Positions 27,224 through 35,253 of a DNA stretch of 64,000 nucleotides are shown piece by piece. The notes under the pieces are model-generated. The model made no database searches and was not told the origin of the DNA. It saw nothing but the letters and a program-made list of their open reading frames with translations. Source of the stretch: Thalassospira lucentensis. GTDB lineage: Bacteria; Pseudomonadota; Alphaproteobacteria; Rhodospirillales; Thalassospiraceae. The position numbers were made by a program, and so were the translations under genes. The stretch's first letter is position 1. Every line of letters starts with the position of its first letter. The DNA lies in NCBI RefSeq assembly GCF_001613805.1, contig NZ_LPVY01000021.1, forward strand, positions 310,001 to 374,000. The letters are read 5' to 3'.

Positions 27224-27566
27224 GGTCTGCGTCTTGCTCTCCGTCCGGTTATGCCTTGATCACGGCGGCCCGCGCCGCCTCAAACCTGACGCTCCCAGAC
27301 CCGCCCTTGTGACAGCGGCCCCTTTGTCATGCGCTTCCCGTCGCCCCATCAATCCCGCCCCGGCACACCCGCAAAGTCCGGAGCCCATACCGCCCCACAA
27401 AATAGCCTCAAACCCCGTCAATACTCCGGTCGCAATTCAACCAAAAAACCAAAGATTTACGGAACAAAGCCCGACCTCACCAGTTTTACAAAGACAGTTT
27501 TTCAAAGAACGGCCAAGCCGGCACCATGCCGCCCACGGGCCCGCCCGCAACAGCAGAGGATTTCCC

Positions 27567-28178
27567 ATGTTCCATCGCGAAAACATCTGCCGCCCGAAAT
27601 CAAATGTCGCTGCCATTCCCACCGCCACAAACGTCAACAATGCCCACCGCATGGCACTGGCGACCGCCGCCACGGCAGCACTTCTAGCCCTTGGTGCAGC
27701 GATGGCACTTGTGCCCGGCCATGCCAGGGCGGGCGAGGAAGCCCAATCAAGCTTTATCAATGCAAGTGGTGCGGAAATCGGAACACTGACCGTCAATGGC
27801 GTGCCGGATGCCGCGATCCTGAAGATCGAACTTCGCGAACTTCCGCCCGGGCAGTGGGTGGCGTTTCATATCCATGAAAACGGGGAATGCGATGCGCAGG
27901 GCGACTTTAAATCCGCTGGCGGCCATTTCAACCCGACGAACAAATCCCACGGCCATGAATTCGCCGATGGCCCGCATGCGGGCGACATAATGAACCAGTA
28001 TGTCAATGACAAGGGCGAACTTTACGCCCAGATCCTCAATAACGCCGTGCGCTTTGACGGCACCGGCGAAACCGACATCCACGGCAAAGCCGTCATCATC
28101 CATGCCGGGGCGGACGACTATAAATCCCAGCCCTCAGGCGATGCCGGGGATCGGATTGCTTGTGCGGTGATTGAATGA
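27567..28178 (+). CDS. Periplasmic Cu/Zn superoxide dismutase
   Basis: A 203-residue precursor that dismutates superoxide in the periplasm. A Sec signal peptide with a long N-region ends near GHARAGEEA (about residues 48-52). Copper and zinc ligands sit in FHIHENGECD, SAGGHFNP and the later HG/HAGDI stretch. The conserved end is KAVIIHAGADDYKSQPSG and GDRIACAVI. The open frame extends upstream to 27057, but AGAGGA six bases before ATG 27567 marks the real start. The stop lies inside an 8-bp inverted repeat (28173-28191) that may be a weak terminator and marks the edge of the A+T-rich island. Confidence 0.92.
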   Translation: MFHRENICRPKSNVAAIPTATNVNNAHRMALATAATAALLALGAAMALVPGHARAGEEAQSSFINASGAEIGTLTVNGVPDAAILKIELRELPPGQWVAFHIHENGECDAQGDFKSAGGHFNPTNKSHGHEFADGPHAGDIMNQYVNDKGELYAQILNNAVRFDGTGETDIHGKAVIIHAGADDYKSQPSGDAGDRIACAVIE

Positions 28179-28191
28179 CAGATTGTCATTC
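28173..28191. repeat. Inverted repeat at the left island edge
   Basis: GAATGACA (28173-28180) and TGTCATTC (28184-28191) form a perfect 8-bp dyad with a 3-nt loop that includes the superoxide dismutase stop codon. The A+T-rich, differently composed DNA begins within about 60 nt to the right. It may be a small terminator; no matching copy was found at the right edge of the island, so it is not supported as an attachment site. Confidence 0.4.
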
Positions 28192-28307
28192 CCTTTGGGA
28201 GCCCCTTTTATAGAGTTAGGCGTCACCGAATCTTTCAGAAGAAGTTAGATATCTATAATTACTTGACCCAAAAGTATGAAACTAAAAAAGGACTAAATGA
28301 CAACAAA

Positions 28308-29426
28308 TCAGTAGCTTAATAAGGGCTCAAATAGATGATGGGCCAAGTGCCTAACAACGGGCGCAACAACACCGTCACCCGTAAGATGGTAGGCCTCGTT
28401 ATAGTTCTCAGGGAGCTTATAAGTATCATCAAGCCCCATCAAACGTGCAGTCTCTCTCGTCGAAATGAGCCGAGATCGGATATTTTGACCATCTACGATC
28501 AGCAAAGTTTGCCGACTAGAGCCTCCGCGAGGTGTACGTAAACATCCCGCAACGTCACTAAACTGGACTTCAGCCCTCTGAACTTTATTTCCATCTGCAT
28601 CTTTACGCATTCGCCGGTAAACCCCCCCTACCATCCTTCGCTCAGAGCGCTGTGCTGCTGTCACCTTAGCCAAATTGACGGGTGTCATTAACTCTAGCAA
28701 TCGTGCGGTCTCCGCTTCTGAGTGCCAGACAACGCCTGTTGGGCGATCTTCAATTATGTCTGCGAATGTTACATTTCTGTGTGGAGGAGTTGGCACATTC
28801 CACCAAACGAAACTATCTCTACAATTAGGATCTAATTGATTAACGGCCTGTCTCAGACGTTTAGTATGGAATGGCTCGATAGGTTCAGGTGAGACAAGAG
28901 CTTCATTCAAACCAATATCGTTTTTTACCCCAATCATGAACAATCGCTTTCGTGACTGAGGCACAAACAGTGAAGCATCGACGACCACAGCGCCGAAGCA
29001 ATAACCCGACTTTTTATATGAGCGGCAGATTGCCCTAAAATCCTCTCCATCATGGGAAGACAGGGTTCCCAGCACATTCTCCAAAACAATAATTTTAGGC
29101 GAACGTTCTTCCAAGATCAGTTGTTCTATAACTTTCCAGAATGGATAGAATGTACCCGAATGCTCACCTTTAAGACCAGCACCACCACCTGCTAAAGACA
29201 AATCTTGGCATGGAAAGGATGCCCAAACCAAGTCTATTTCACCAATAATATCTGTAGATGATACCTCTTTCACATCTTTGTCTGTAATCTCGGCATTGCC
29301 CCAATTAAGTTGGTAGGATGCCACTTTCTTTTTATCTTTGTCATTTGCAAACAAACATGCCCAATCTGGACCTAGGCCAGACCTAGCCATGCCCCCACCA
29401 GCGAAAAATTCGGCAAACGTACTCAT
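28308..29426 (-). CDS. DNA (cytosine-5-)-methyltransferase
   Basis: 372 residues, a complete C5 methylase. Motif I is FAEFFAGGGMARSG (4-17), motif IV FPCQDLS with the catalytic Cys (73), motif VI LENV (115-118), and motif VIII PQSRKR (156-161). The target-recognition region is about 175-280. Motifs IX-X close the protein (CLRTPRGGSSRQ, ETARLMGLDD, HLTGDGVVAPVVRHLA). It methylates C5 of cytosine in a short site that cannot be predicted here. ATG 29426 has GGGG six bases ahead; ATG 29438 is possible. The partner nuclease is not obvious; the neighbouring Z1 ATPase is the likely functional partner. Confidence 0.9.
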   Translation of the reverse strand: MSTFAEFFAGGGMARSGLGPDWACLFANDKDKKKVASYQLNWGNAEITDKDVKEVSSTDIIGEIDLVWASFPCQDLSLAGGGAGLKGEHSGTFYPFWKVIEQLILEERSPKIIVLENVLGTLSSHDGEDFRAICRSYKKSGYCFGAVVVDASLFVPQSRKRLFMIGVKNDIGLNEALVSPEPIEPFHTKRLRQAVNQLDPNCRDSFVWWNVPTPPHRNVTFADIIEDRPTGVVWHSEAETARLLELMTPVNLAKVTAAQRSERRMVGGVYRRMRKDADGNKVQRAEVQFSDVAGCLRTPRGGSSRQTLLIVDGQNIRSRLISTRETARLMGLDDTYKLPENYNEAYHLTGDGVVAPVVRHLAHHLFEPLLSY

Positions 29427-29465
29427 CAATGACCCCATAATCTGTGCAAAAGGTTACACAGAAAC

Positions 29466-29500
29466 AAGCAACAACACGGAGATTCTCCGTATTGTTGCTT
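29466..29500. promoter_or_regulatory. Long near-perfect hairpin between the Z1 gene and the methyltransferase
   Basis: A 16-pair stem with one C-A mismatch: AAGCAACAA (29466-29474) with TTGTTGCTT (29492-29500), and ACGGAGA (29476-29482) with TCTCCGT (29484-29490). It lies 40-74 nt ahead of the methyltransferase start. It may terminate the Z1 transcript or act as an operator or attenuator for the methylase. On the plus strand it is followed by TTTT. Confidence 0.55.
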
Positions 29501-29583
29501 TTAAAAGATTTTAGAATTTATTTCGATACCAAGGAAACCACAACAAAACCTTAGCGTGAGAACAACTAAAAGTTGCCCCAATC

Positions 29584-31719
29584 TTACTTTGCCGTTTTCC
29601 TTGCAAATACGCATGGTTCAATGTTGCCGGGTGCGATCAGAATAGGCCACCAAAACGGTGTCCCACCCCACCCTTTGTCAACATCTCCTTGTTGCTGCAA
29701 CATAACAAGAACACATTTTTTACTGCCAGGATCGACAACCCTATTGCGAAGTGCAGGACCAAGAATAGACAGCCCTGATTTGTCACCCGATTTTTCCCGT
29801 CCTAATTTACGACCTGTTTCTGCTAGTAGAAAAAGCTCATCTGACTGACCGGCTACGTCAGAAAAATAGTCTATTAGGCCTTTCATAGCGTCCCATTCAA
29901 ATTCAGAAATGGGAAATTTCATAGTTTTTTGACACAAATCGATAATTTCGAACGCACTGTCTCTATTAAGCGCAACCAAATCATGAGAATCACGCCATTC
30001 GTCACGGATTAGATCATTTAACCGCTTTTGCAAATTTACCATCTTCTGACCAGTTTGAACGTTGAAACCAGTTGGAAGAAGAATACCGTTAGGACGAATT
30101 GCAACAACATCGCTTAATTGTATTTTATTCGGCGCACAGGGACGTACCTTTCGGTCTGCATCTGTTTGAATGAAAACAACTCCACAATCGTGGGCTCCAG
30201 TTTCAAACGCCTCTCGTAAGGCATTTTCAAACTCATTAATCGTATACAATCTATTATATACATCGTCCGAAGTATAGAACCGGGTAACAGCTAAGTCTGA
30301 CCGCTTTCTCGCTCCATACATCCGTGAATGTTGCAGAACCGTATCGGCCTGCATCATTCTTGGGTTCCTTCCATAATAGAAGGAGATCAAATTAGGAATG
30401 GTAATACCCCTATCCAGAATATTACCTCCAACATATATGTTAAAAGGTGTCCGAAGCTTGAGTTCTGCCTTTTCATCCAGAAGATTCATAACATCTTTAT
30501 CAGAATTAACAGTCTCCTTTACAAAGGAGTCGCTCAATATCGCCTCTATAAACTGAGTGAAAGAAACATCCTCACTTGGCATTCTACCTTTGTCCGCACC
30601 AACAGATGCGTACAAATCATCGTATGCCTCTCTGAACAAAGGCTTTAAGCTCGCAGGATCACTTTCAGCTTTTTCGATTAGGCTATTAAATATCCAATCG
30701 ATAACTTGTTCCTGCCATGAATGAGCGGACTTTTGAGTATCATTGTGAATGATCATGGCGTATTTTTGCCGCTTCTCGCCCATTTCACTTTGCTGCCAAC
30801 GCCGGACACAGACAGCAACAACGAACGTCACGATTGCTCGCCTTAATCCTGCTGTGTTTGGACTCTCAAAGACTTTATCAGGGTGTATTCTTCTTTTATC
30901 GGCCTTCCGAAGCGCGTCCTGCTCATTCGCATCAACATCGACAATTAGGTAATGACGAGGATCGTCTTCCAAATGACCACCGAAGTAATCGTCACCGCCG
31001 ATGTAACCACTGTGAATTGGCAGCAACTCCGTGAATGCCGGTTTCTTTGGCTTAAAAACGAAGTTATTCGAATTTATGTTTTCGTAACCTTCGGGCTGCA
31101 GATATAGTGAGTACGGGGTTGCAGTTACTTGTAAAAAGGCGACTCCTTTATCTGTCATCCTTCTAATTTCATCCATCTGATCTGCAATCTTTCCTTGCTC
31201 AATATCACCCTTACCTTGTTTACGGACAAATCTAACGCTTGCCAAATCGGCCTCGTCATCGACGAGAAGAACTTTCCTCCCATGTAAAGCCTCATGGTTT
31301 TCCATGAAACTTATCAATCTCTCTAAATTCTTTGTTTGTTTCTTTGCAACGACTACAACTTTTCTACCTAGTTCACTTTTCGTTAGCCGCCCCGGAAGCT
31401 TCATTATATCTAAAACCAGAAGCTCATCTTCATCAATGAACTCATCAAAATCAGAACTCAGCCGTGCAACCGTTTGTGCAGATAGAGTTTTGGTTCCTTT
31501 TGTAAGAACGATTGCGATATCGAAACCACGATCAAAAGCTCTTGCGATAACGCCAACAAAGCCTCTAGTCTTTCCCGACTGAATTTTCCCCAAAAGCATT
31601 CCAGGTCTATCGCCAGAAGTCGAAACTTTCTCTAACTGATTTACTACCCTTTCAATACATTCAGCCAGACTATCGTCATCTTTTCTTTTATCTCTTAAAC
31701 GCGCGTAGAACCCTTGCAT
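29584..31719 (-). CDS. Z1-domain superfamily 2 helicase-like ATPase
   Basis: 711 residues. Walker A GKIQSGKT (44-51), a Walker B/DEAD-like box VDDEAD (153-158) and motif III QVTATPYS (197-204) give an SF2-type ATPase core. The Z1 domain follows: VGGNILDRGITIPNLISFYY (429-448) and LQHSRMYGAR (461-470) with its arginine finger, then RFYTSDDVYNRLYTINEFE. Z1 proteins are known from restriction-modification-like neighbourhoods with cytosine methylases, nucleases and MORC-type ATPases. No nuclease motif is evident in this protein. GAGGG lies four bases before ATG 31719. Base composition is A+T rich, unlike the neighbours outside the island. Confidence 0.87.
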   Translation of the reverse strand: MQGFYARLRDKRKDDDSLAECIERVVNQLEKVSTSGDRPGMLLGKIQSGKTRGFVGVIARAFDRGFDIAIVLTKGTKTLSAQTVARLSSDFDEFIDEDELLVLDIMKLPGRLTKSELGRKVVVVAKKQTKNLERLISFMENHEALHGRKVLLVDDEADLASVRFVRKQGKGDIEQGKIADQMDEIRRMTDKGVAFLQVTATPYSLYLQPEGYENINSNNFVFKPKKPAFTELLPIHSGYIGGDDYFGGHLEDDPRHYLIVDVDANEQDALRKADKRRIHPDKVFESPNTAGLRRAIVTFVVAVCVRRWQQSEMGEKRQKYAMIIHNDTQKSAHSWQEQVIDWIFNSLIEKAESDPASLKPLFREAYDDLYASVGADKGRMPSEDVSFTQFIEAILSDSFVKETVNSDKDVMNLLDEKAELKLRTPFNIYVGGNILDRGITIPNLISFYYGRNPRMMQADTVLQHSRMYGARKRSDLAVTRFYTSDDVYNRLYTINEFENALREAFETGAHDCGVVFIQTDADRKVRPCAPNKIQLSDVVAIRPNGILLPTGFNVQTGQKMVNLQKRLNDLIRDEWRDSHDLVALNRDSAFEIIDLCQKTMKFPISEFEWDAMKGLIDYFSDVAGQSDELFLLAETGRKLGREKSGDKSGLSILGPALRNRVVDPGSKKCVLVMLQQQGDVDKGWGGTPFWWPILIAPGNIEPCVFARKTAK

Positions 31720-31856
31720 AAAGCCCTCGTAATTTAATTAATTAGATACTTGAAACAAAGTAGAACAAAACACACCAAAATATAAAACAAAAAAATCCCC
31801 TTCGGCATAAGCTATACAAGAGTAAAAATTCCACCCTTAAAGATAGTATTCAACAA

Positions 31857-32714
31857 ATGAAATCGACAAACACTTGGCACCACCTCTCCTCAGACTGGCT
31901 GAATTGGGCAGATCAACTCGCCCCCGCGGCACAAAAGATCAATCGACATCTGGTCGAAGCACTCGATCTGCCAGCTTTGGCGCAGGCCGCTGGCGGGAAA
32001 GACCTGATTGTGCTTGATCTGGCGTCTGGGGTTGGGGAACCGGCCTTCGGGATTGCGAGGATGCTGGCTAGCGAAGATGATCCCGCCCTGCACGGCCAAG
32101 TGATCGCATCGGACATCGTGCCGGGCATGTGTTCCGGTTTGGCGGAACGCGCCGGGGCCGAGGGGATTGGCAATCTGTCGGTGGTTGCGGCTAATATGGA
32201 AAAGCTGCCCTTTGGGGCGGGGACGATGGATGCGATTTCGTGCCGGTTTGGTGTGATGTTTTGCCATGATCCCGATGCCGCCCTTGGCGAAGCCAACCAG
32301 ATGTTGCGTACCGGTGGCCGGGCGGCTTTCATGTTGTGGGCACCGCTGGTCGATAATCCGTTATTTGCCGCCATGGACGGGGTTCTGGGCAATATGCTGG
32401 GGACCGGGTTTGACGATGCGGGGCTTGATCTGTTTGGCTTTGCCGATCCCGCGTCGGCGACTTCGCTCATGGCACGGGCCGGGTTTGGCGATGTCACAAT
32501 CACCACCCATAGTCCCGCCGGGCGCATCCCGGAACGCGCGGCATTCTGGAAGCCGCAGATGGAAATGCTGTTTGGGCCGCAATTGCGCAAAGCGTCGGAT
32601 GCGGAACGCGGGGCGATTGATGCCGCAATGTTCGAAGCGCTCCGTCCTTATGTGACGGACGGGTATTTTCAGGTTCCGATTTGTTTTCATGTACTTGCCG
32701 GGGTGAAGGGGTAA
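31857..32714 (+). CDS. Class I SAM-dependent methyltransferase
   Basis: 285 residues of the Methyltransf_11/UbiE-like type. Motif I is VLDLASGVGEPAFGIARML (about 50-68), followed by the post-I stretch VVAANMEKLPFGAGTMDAISCRFGVMF and RTGGRAAFMLWAP. The substrate is unknown. Base composition is chromosomal. The gene begins right at the island border; the 20 nt ahead of ATG 31857 are A+T rich and hold no ribosome-binding site, so its native leader may have been replaced when the island entered. Confidence 0.83.
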   Translation: MKSTNTWHHLSSDWLNWADQLAPAAQKINRHLVEALDLPALAQAAGGKDLIVLDLASGVGEPAFGIARMLASEDDPALHGQVIASDIVPGMCSGLAERAGAEGIGNLSVVAANMEKLPFGAGTMDAISCRFGVMFCHDPDAALGEANQMLRTGGRAAFMLWAPLVDNPLFAAMDGVLGNMLGTGFDDAGLDLFGFADPASATSLMARAGFGDVTITTHSPAGRIPERAAFWKPQMEMLFGPQLRKASDAERGAIDAAMFEALRPYVTDGYFQVPICFHVLAGVKG

Positions 32715-32796
32715 GCCCCTACGCAAAACGGCGTTTTTCCCTTGATTTCCGTGATCCTTCGTGTCAAACCGCGCGCCTTGGAAGGGATGTTTCCTT

Positions 32797-32830
32797 CCCC
32801 TGTCGTAGCACCAGGTTAAAAACACGAAAG
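32797..32830 (+). promoter_or_regulatory. Probable preQ1-I riboswitch upstream of queC
   Basis: A compact H-type pseudoknot can be drawn. P1 is CCTG (32799-32802) with CAGG (32812-32815); the loop begins TCGT (32803-32806); an A-rich segment TTAAAAAC (32816-32823) follows; then ACGA (32824-32827) pairs with the loop TCGT. The order P1, loop, P1', A-rich L3, P2' and the sequence UCGnAG...CC-CAG-UUAA resemble small preQ1-I aptamers such as that of Thermoanaerobacter. It ends about 10 nt before the queC ATG, suited to translational control by preQ1. A separate 6-bp hairpin (GGAAGG/CCTTCC, 32780-32798) stacks ahead. Confidence 0.55.
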
Positions 32831-32839
32831 ACATGACAT

Positions 32840-33583
32840 ATGAAGACGATTGTCGTCTGTTCTGGCGGGCTGGATTCCGTCACGCTGGCCCATAAGGTTG
32901 CGGCCGAGCATAAACTGCATTCCCTGATTTCGTTCGATTATGGCCAACGCCATAAAAAGGAACTTGATTACGCGGCGCGTGCCGCACGCGATCTTGGCGT
33001 CAAACATCACATTGTTGATCTGACACCGGTTGGCGCACTCCTGACCGGGTCGTCACTGACATCTGATGATATCGATGTGCCCGACGGCCATTATGCCGAA
33101 GAAACCATGCGCATCACCGTTGTGCCCAACCGCAATGCCATCATGCTTGCGGTTGCGTTCGGGGCTGCGGCGTCGGCCGGGGCGGATGCAGTAGCAGCGG
33201 CCGTTCATGGCGGGGATCATTTCATCTATCCCGATTGCCGTCCCGATTTCATCAAATCGTTCCAGACGATGCAGAACCACGCCCTTGAGGGTGTGCGCGA
33301 CGTGTCGCTTTATACCCCGTTCCTCCGCGGATCAAAGGCCGATATCGCCGCCGAAGCCGCGCGTCTTGGCGTGCCGATTGATCGCACATGGTCGTGCTAC
33401 AAGGGGGGTGAAACCCATTGCGGGCGATGCGGCACCTGTGTCGAGCGGCGTGAGGCGCTTGAACTTGCCCGTGTGCCCGATCCGACGGTTTATGTCGATC
33501 GCGATTACTGGAAACAGGCAAGGGCGGAGCATATGGCGCGCAGCCTTGGAACAGAGGCGGAAGTGCAACCTTCCGGGGACTAA
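32840..33583 (+). CDS. queC: 7-cyano-7-deazaguanine (preQ0) synthase QueC
   Basis: 247 residues. It converts 7-carboxy-7-deazaguanine to preQ0 with ATP and ammonia, in queuosine synthesis. The PP-loop SGGLDSV (about 7-13) binds ATP. The zinc-binding end has CYKGGETHCGRCGTC, with four cysteines. It is first of a queC-queD-queE set, although about 200 nt with two REP-like palindromes separate it from queD. A likely preQ1 riboswitch lies in its leader. Confidence 0.95.
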   Translation: MKTIVVCSGGLDSVTLAHKVAAEHKLHSLISFDYGQRHKKELDYAARAARDLGVKHHIVDLTPVGALLTGSSLTSDDIDVPDGHYAEETMRITVVPNRNAIMLAVAFGAAASAGADAVAAAVHGGDHFIYPDCRPDFIKSFQTMQNHALEGVRDVSLYTPFLRGSKADIAAEAARLGVPIDRTWSCYKGGETHCGRCGTCVERREALELARVPDPTVYVDRDYWKQARAEHMARSLGTEAEVQPSGD

Positions 33584-33617
33584 AAGCCGCTGGACCAAGC
33601 ATGGTGGGGCACGATGG

Positions 33618-33637
33618 ATGCCCGCTTTCGCGGGCAT
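33618..33637. repeat. REP-like palindrome (first of an inverted pair)
   Basis: ATGCCCGC (33618-33625) and GCGGGCAT (33630-33637) form a perfect 8-bp stem with a TTTC loop, continuing into ATGACGAA. This is the widespread proteobacterial repeat type found in and near gene ends. It could block 3' exonucleases or end the queC transcript. The second element, in opposite orientation, lies at 33671-33688. Confidence 0.65.
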
Positions 33638-33670
33638 GACGAAGGTAAGGTAATCCCCCCAAAACCGTCA

Positions 33671-33688
33671 CTCCCGCGCAGGCGGGAG
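33671..33688. repeat. REP-like palindrome (second of an inverted pair)
   Basis: CTCCCGC (33671-33677) and GCGGGAG (33682-33688) form a 7-bp stem with a 4-nt loop, flanked by CGTCA and CCCAG. Its reverse arrangement matches the element at 33618-33637, so the two form a typical inverted REP pair between queC and queD. Confidence 0.65.
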
Positions 33689-33780
33689 CCCAGTCTTTCG
33701 CACCGCAGACTCACAGACACAACCCGGCCGCAAGCCCTCCGTCGTATCGCGGGCACGGGCGCGCCGTATCGAAAGCCATT

Positions 33781-34140
33781 ATGATGTTTACCATCACCAA
33801 ACAATTCGCCTTTTCCGCCAGCCATCAATTGGCCGGGCTTGATGCCGATCACCCGTGCGCGCGCCTGCACGGGCATAATTACATTGTCGAAGTCGAGCTT
33901 CGCGGTGCGGAGCTTGATGCGCGGGGGTTCGTGCGCGATTACCGTGAACTCGGCCCGCTCAAGAAAATGATCGATGATGAATTCGATCACCGACACCTGA
34001 ACGAGGTCCTTGGCCACGATCACGCCACCGCCGAACGGCTTGCCCTTTTCTTTTACGAATGGGCGCATGACCGCTGGCCCGAAGTCAGCGCGGTACGGGT
34101 TTCCGAAACCCCGAAAACCTGGGCGGAATACCGGCCATGA
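33781..34140 (+). CDS. queD: 6-carboxytetrahydropterin synthase QueD
   Basis: 119 residues of the PTPS/QueD fold, a small T-fold enzyme. It converts dihydroneopterin triphosphate to 6-carboxytetrahydropterin, the first committed step of 7-deazaguanine synthesis. Zinc-binding histidines sit in FSASHQL and RLHGHNY, the catalytic Cys in HPCARLHGH, and DHRHLNE carries further active-site residues. GAAAG lies five bases before ATG 33781. The stop overlaps queE by 4 nt (ATGA), so the two are co-translated. Confidence 0.93.
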   Translation: MMFTITKQFAFSASHQLAGLDADHPCARLHGHNYIVEVELRGAELDARGFVRDYRELGPLKKMIDDEFDHRHLNEVLGHDHATAERLALFFYEWAHDRWPEVSAVRVSETPKTWAEYRP

Positions 34141-34922
34141 GCGGGACGGAACTTGCGCCAGAGCTTGGAGCGGAGCTGGCATCCGATAAAATCCGCATAT
34201 CGGAAATTTTCGGGCCGACCGTGCAGGGCGAAGGGGCGCTGATCGGCATGCCGACGGTGTTTGTCCGCACCGGGGGATGCGATTTTCGCTGTTCATGGTG
34301 CGATACGCTTTATGCCGTCGATCCGGCCTTTCGCGCCGACTGGAAACCGCATACGGCGGCCGAGGTCATGGATCGCGTCCGCACCCTTTCGGGTGGCAAG
34401 CCGATCCTTGTGACCCTTTCGGGTGGCAACCCGGCGATCCAGCCGTTAGGCGGGTTGATTGCGCTTGGCAAACGCGATAGCTTTACCTTTGCCATCGAAA
34501 CCCAGGGCAGCATCGCTCGTGACTGGTTTGCCGATCTTGATTACCTGACGCTAAGCCCCAAACCACCAAGCAGCAGTACCGATTTTGACCCGCGCGCCCT
34601 TGCCGCCTGCATTAATGCTGCGCGCGCCAACGGCGTGCTTGACGGTCCGGCGATCACGCTTAAATTCCCGGTCCGCGATGATGCCGATCTGATGTTTGCC
34701 GACCATGTCCGCAAACTGCACCCCGATATCCCGGTCTGCCTGCAACCGGTCAATACCACACCTGCCGAGCCACACCCGGACGGGGCGAATGGCGTTGATA
34801 TTGCGGGACTGACGGAACGCTATCGCTGGCTGGTGGATCAGGTATCAGAACGCGGCTGGTTTAACATCCGTGTCCTGCCGCAATGGCACGTCCATGTCTG
34901 GGGCAACCTGCGCGGGGTGTGA
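34137..34922 (+). CDS. queE: 7-carboxy-7-deazaguanine synthase QueE
   Basis: 261 residues, a radical SAM enzyme that rearranges 6-carboxytetrahydropterin to 7-carboxy-7-deazaguanine, between QueD and QueC in the pathway. The 4Fe-4S ligands are in CDFRCSWCDT (C-x3-C-x2-C, about residues 44-51). SEIFGPTVQGEG and the GGNPAIQPL stretch are also typical. It starts at ATGA overlapping queD, so queC, queD and queE lie together in one direction, giving a complete path from GTP-derived pterin to preQ0 apart from GTP cyclohydrolase (folE, not in the window). Confidence 0.93.
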   Translation: MSGTELAPELGAELASDKIRISEIFGPTVQGEGALIGMPTVFVRTGGCDFRCSWCDTLYAVDPAFRADWKPHTAAEVMDRVRTLSGGKPILVTLSGGNPAIQPLGGLIALGKRDSFTFAIETQGSIARDWFADLDYLTLSPKPPSSSTDFDPRALAACINAARANGVLDGPAITLKFPVRDDADLMFADHVRKLHPDIPVCLQPVNTTPAEPHPDGANGVDIAGLTERYRWLVDQVSERGWFNIRVLPQWHVHVWGNLRGV

Positions 34923-35253
34923 TTTGCAGCTGTCGCTTTATGCAATAGGGCGGGCACATTGCTCTCCTATGGATGTGAACCCGCCAGATCACTAACTGAA
35001 TGCCTGCCGCATTTTTTCTTATTTCGTCCCCCATATCCCGCCAAACAGCCCCCCATTTGCGAAATTGCGGGGCACTCACCATATTTAAGAGAGAAAGCCG
35101 GTTTGACTTCTCGCGCAGGACGCACATAAAGACCGGCAATCATGCTGTTTTGGGGCGAGCAGGAGCGGATTAGATCCGCTCGTTACACGGTCGCGCGAAA
35201 CTGCCGGAAGCTTGGCCTTTGGTCCATTCCGGAAGCCCGAAGGAGCCATGATC
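34923..35253. other. Intergenic region between queE and the small 35254 gene
   Basis: 331 nt without a supported gene. A perfect 8-bp dyad GAGCGGAT-TAG-ATCCGCTC sits at 35163-35181 and could be an operator or hairpin. AGGAG at 35242-35246 is the ribosome-binding site of the next gene. An A+T-rich patch at 35010-35025 is a possible promoter element. Antisense frames here have no family features. Confidence 0.5.

Larger units (their letters stand above)
28179..31856. mobile_element. A+T-rich accessory (defence) island
   Basis: Base composition changes abruptly. A hand count gives 23 G+C in the 60 bases at 30241-30300, against 35 of 60 at 27781-27840. The island holds only the cytosine methyltransferase and the Z1 ATPase, both on the minus strand. 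Both flanks are ordinary chromosome (superoxide dismutase; a methyltransferase starting at 31857 right at the edge, without a ribosome-binding site). No integrase, transposase, tRNA or flanking direct repeat was seen, so the mode of entry is unknown. Confidence 0.6.

Noticed and set aside
27057-27566. Upstream extension of the superoxide dismutase frame
   Set aside because: It runs antisense through the start of the neighbouring membrane-protein gene and lacks a signal peptide; the ATG at 27567 has a good ribosome-binding site and signal peptide.
28173-31856. Attachment-site repeats at the island ends
   Set aside because: The dyad at 28173-28191 has no copy at the right edge, and no tRNA or integrase was found.
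33618-33688. CRISPR-like repeats
   Set aside because: Only two palindromes, in opposite orientation and without regular spacers; they fit REP elements.
28308-34922. Link between the island methylase and queCDE as a 7-deazaguanine DNA-modification system
   Set aside because: DNA deazaguanylation needs dpdA-type transglycosylase genes, none of which are present; queCDE lies outside the A+T-rich block and is explained by queuosine synthesis.
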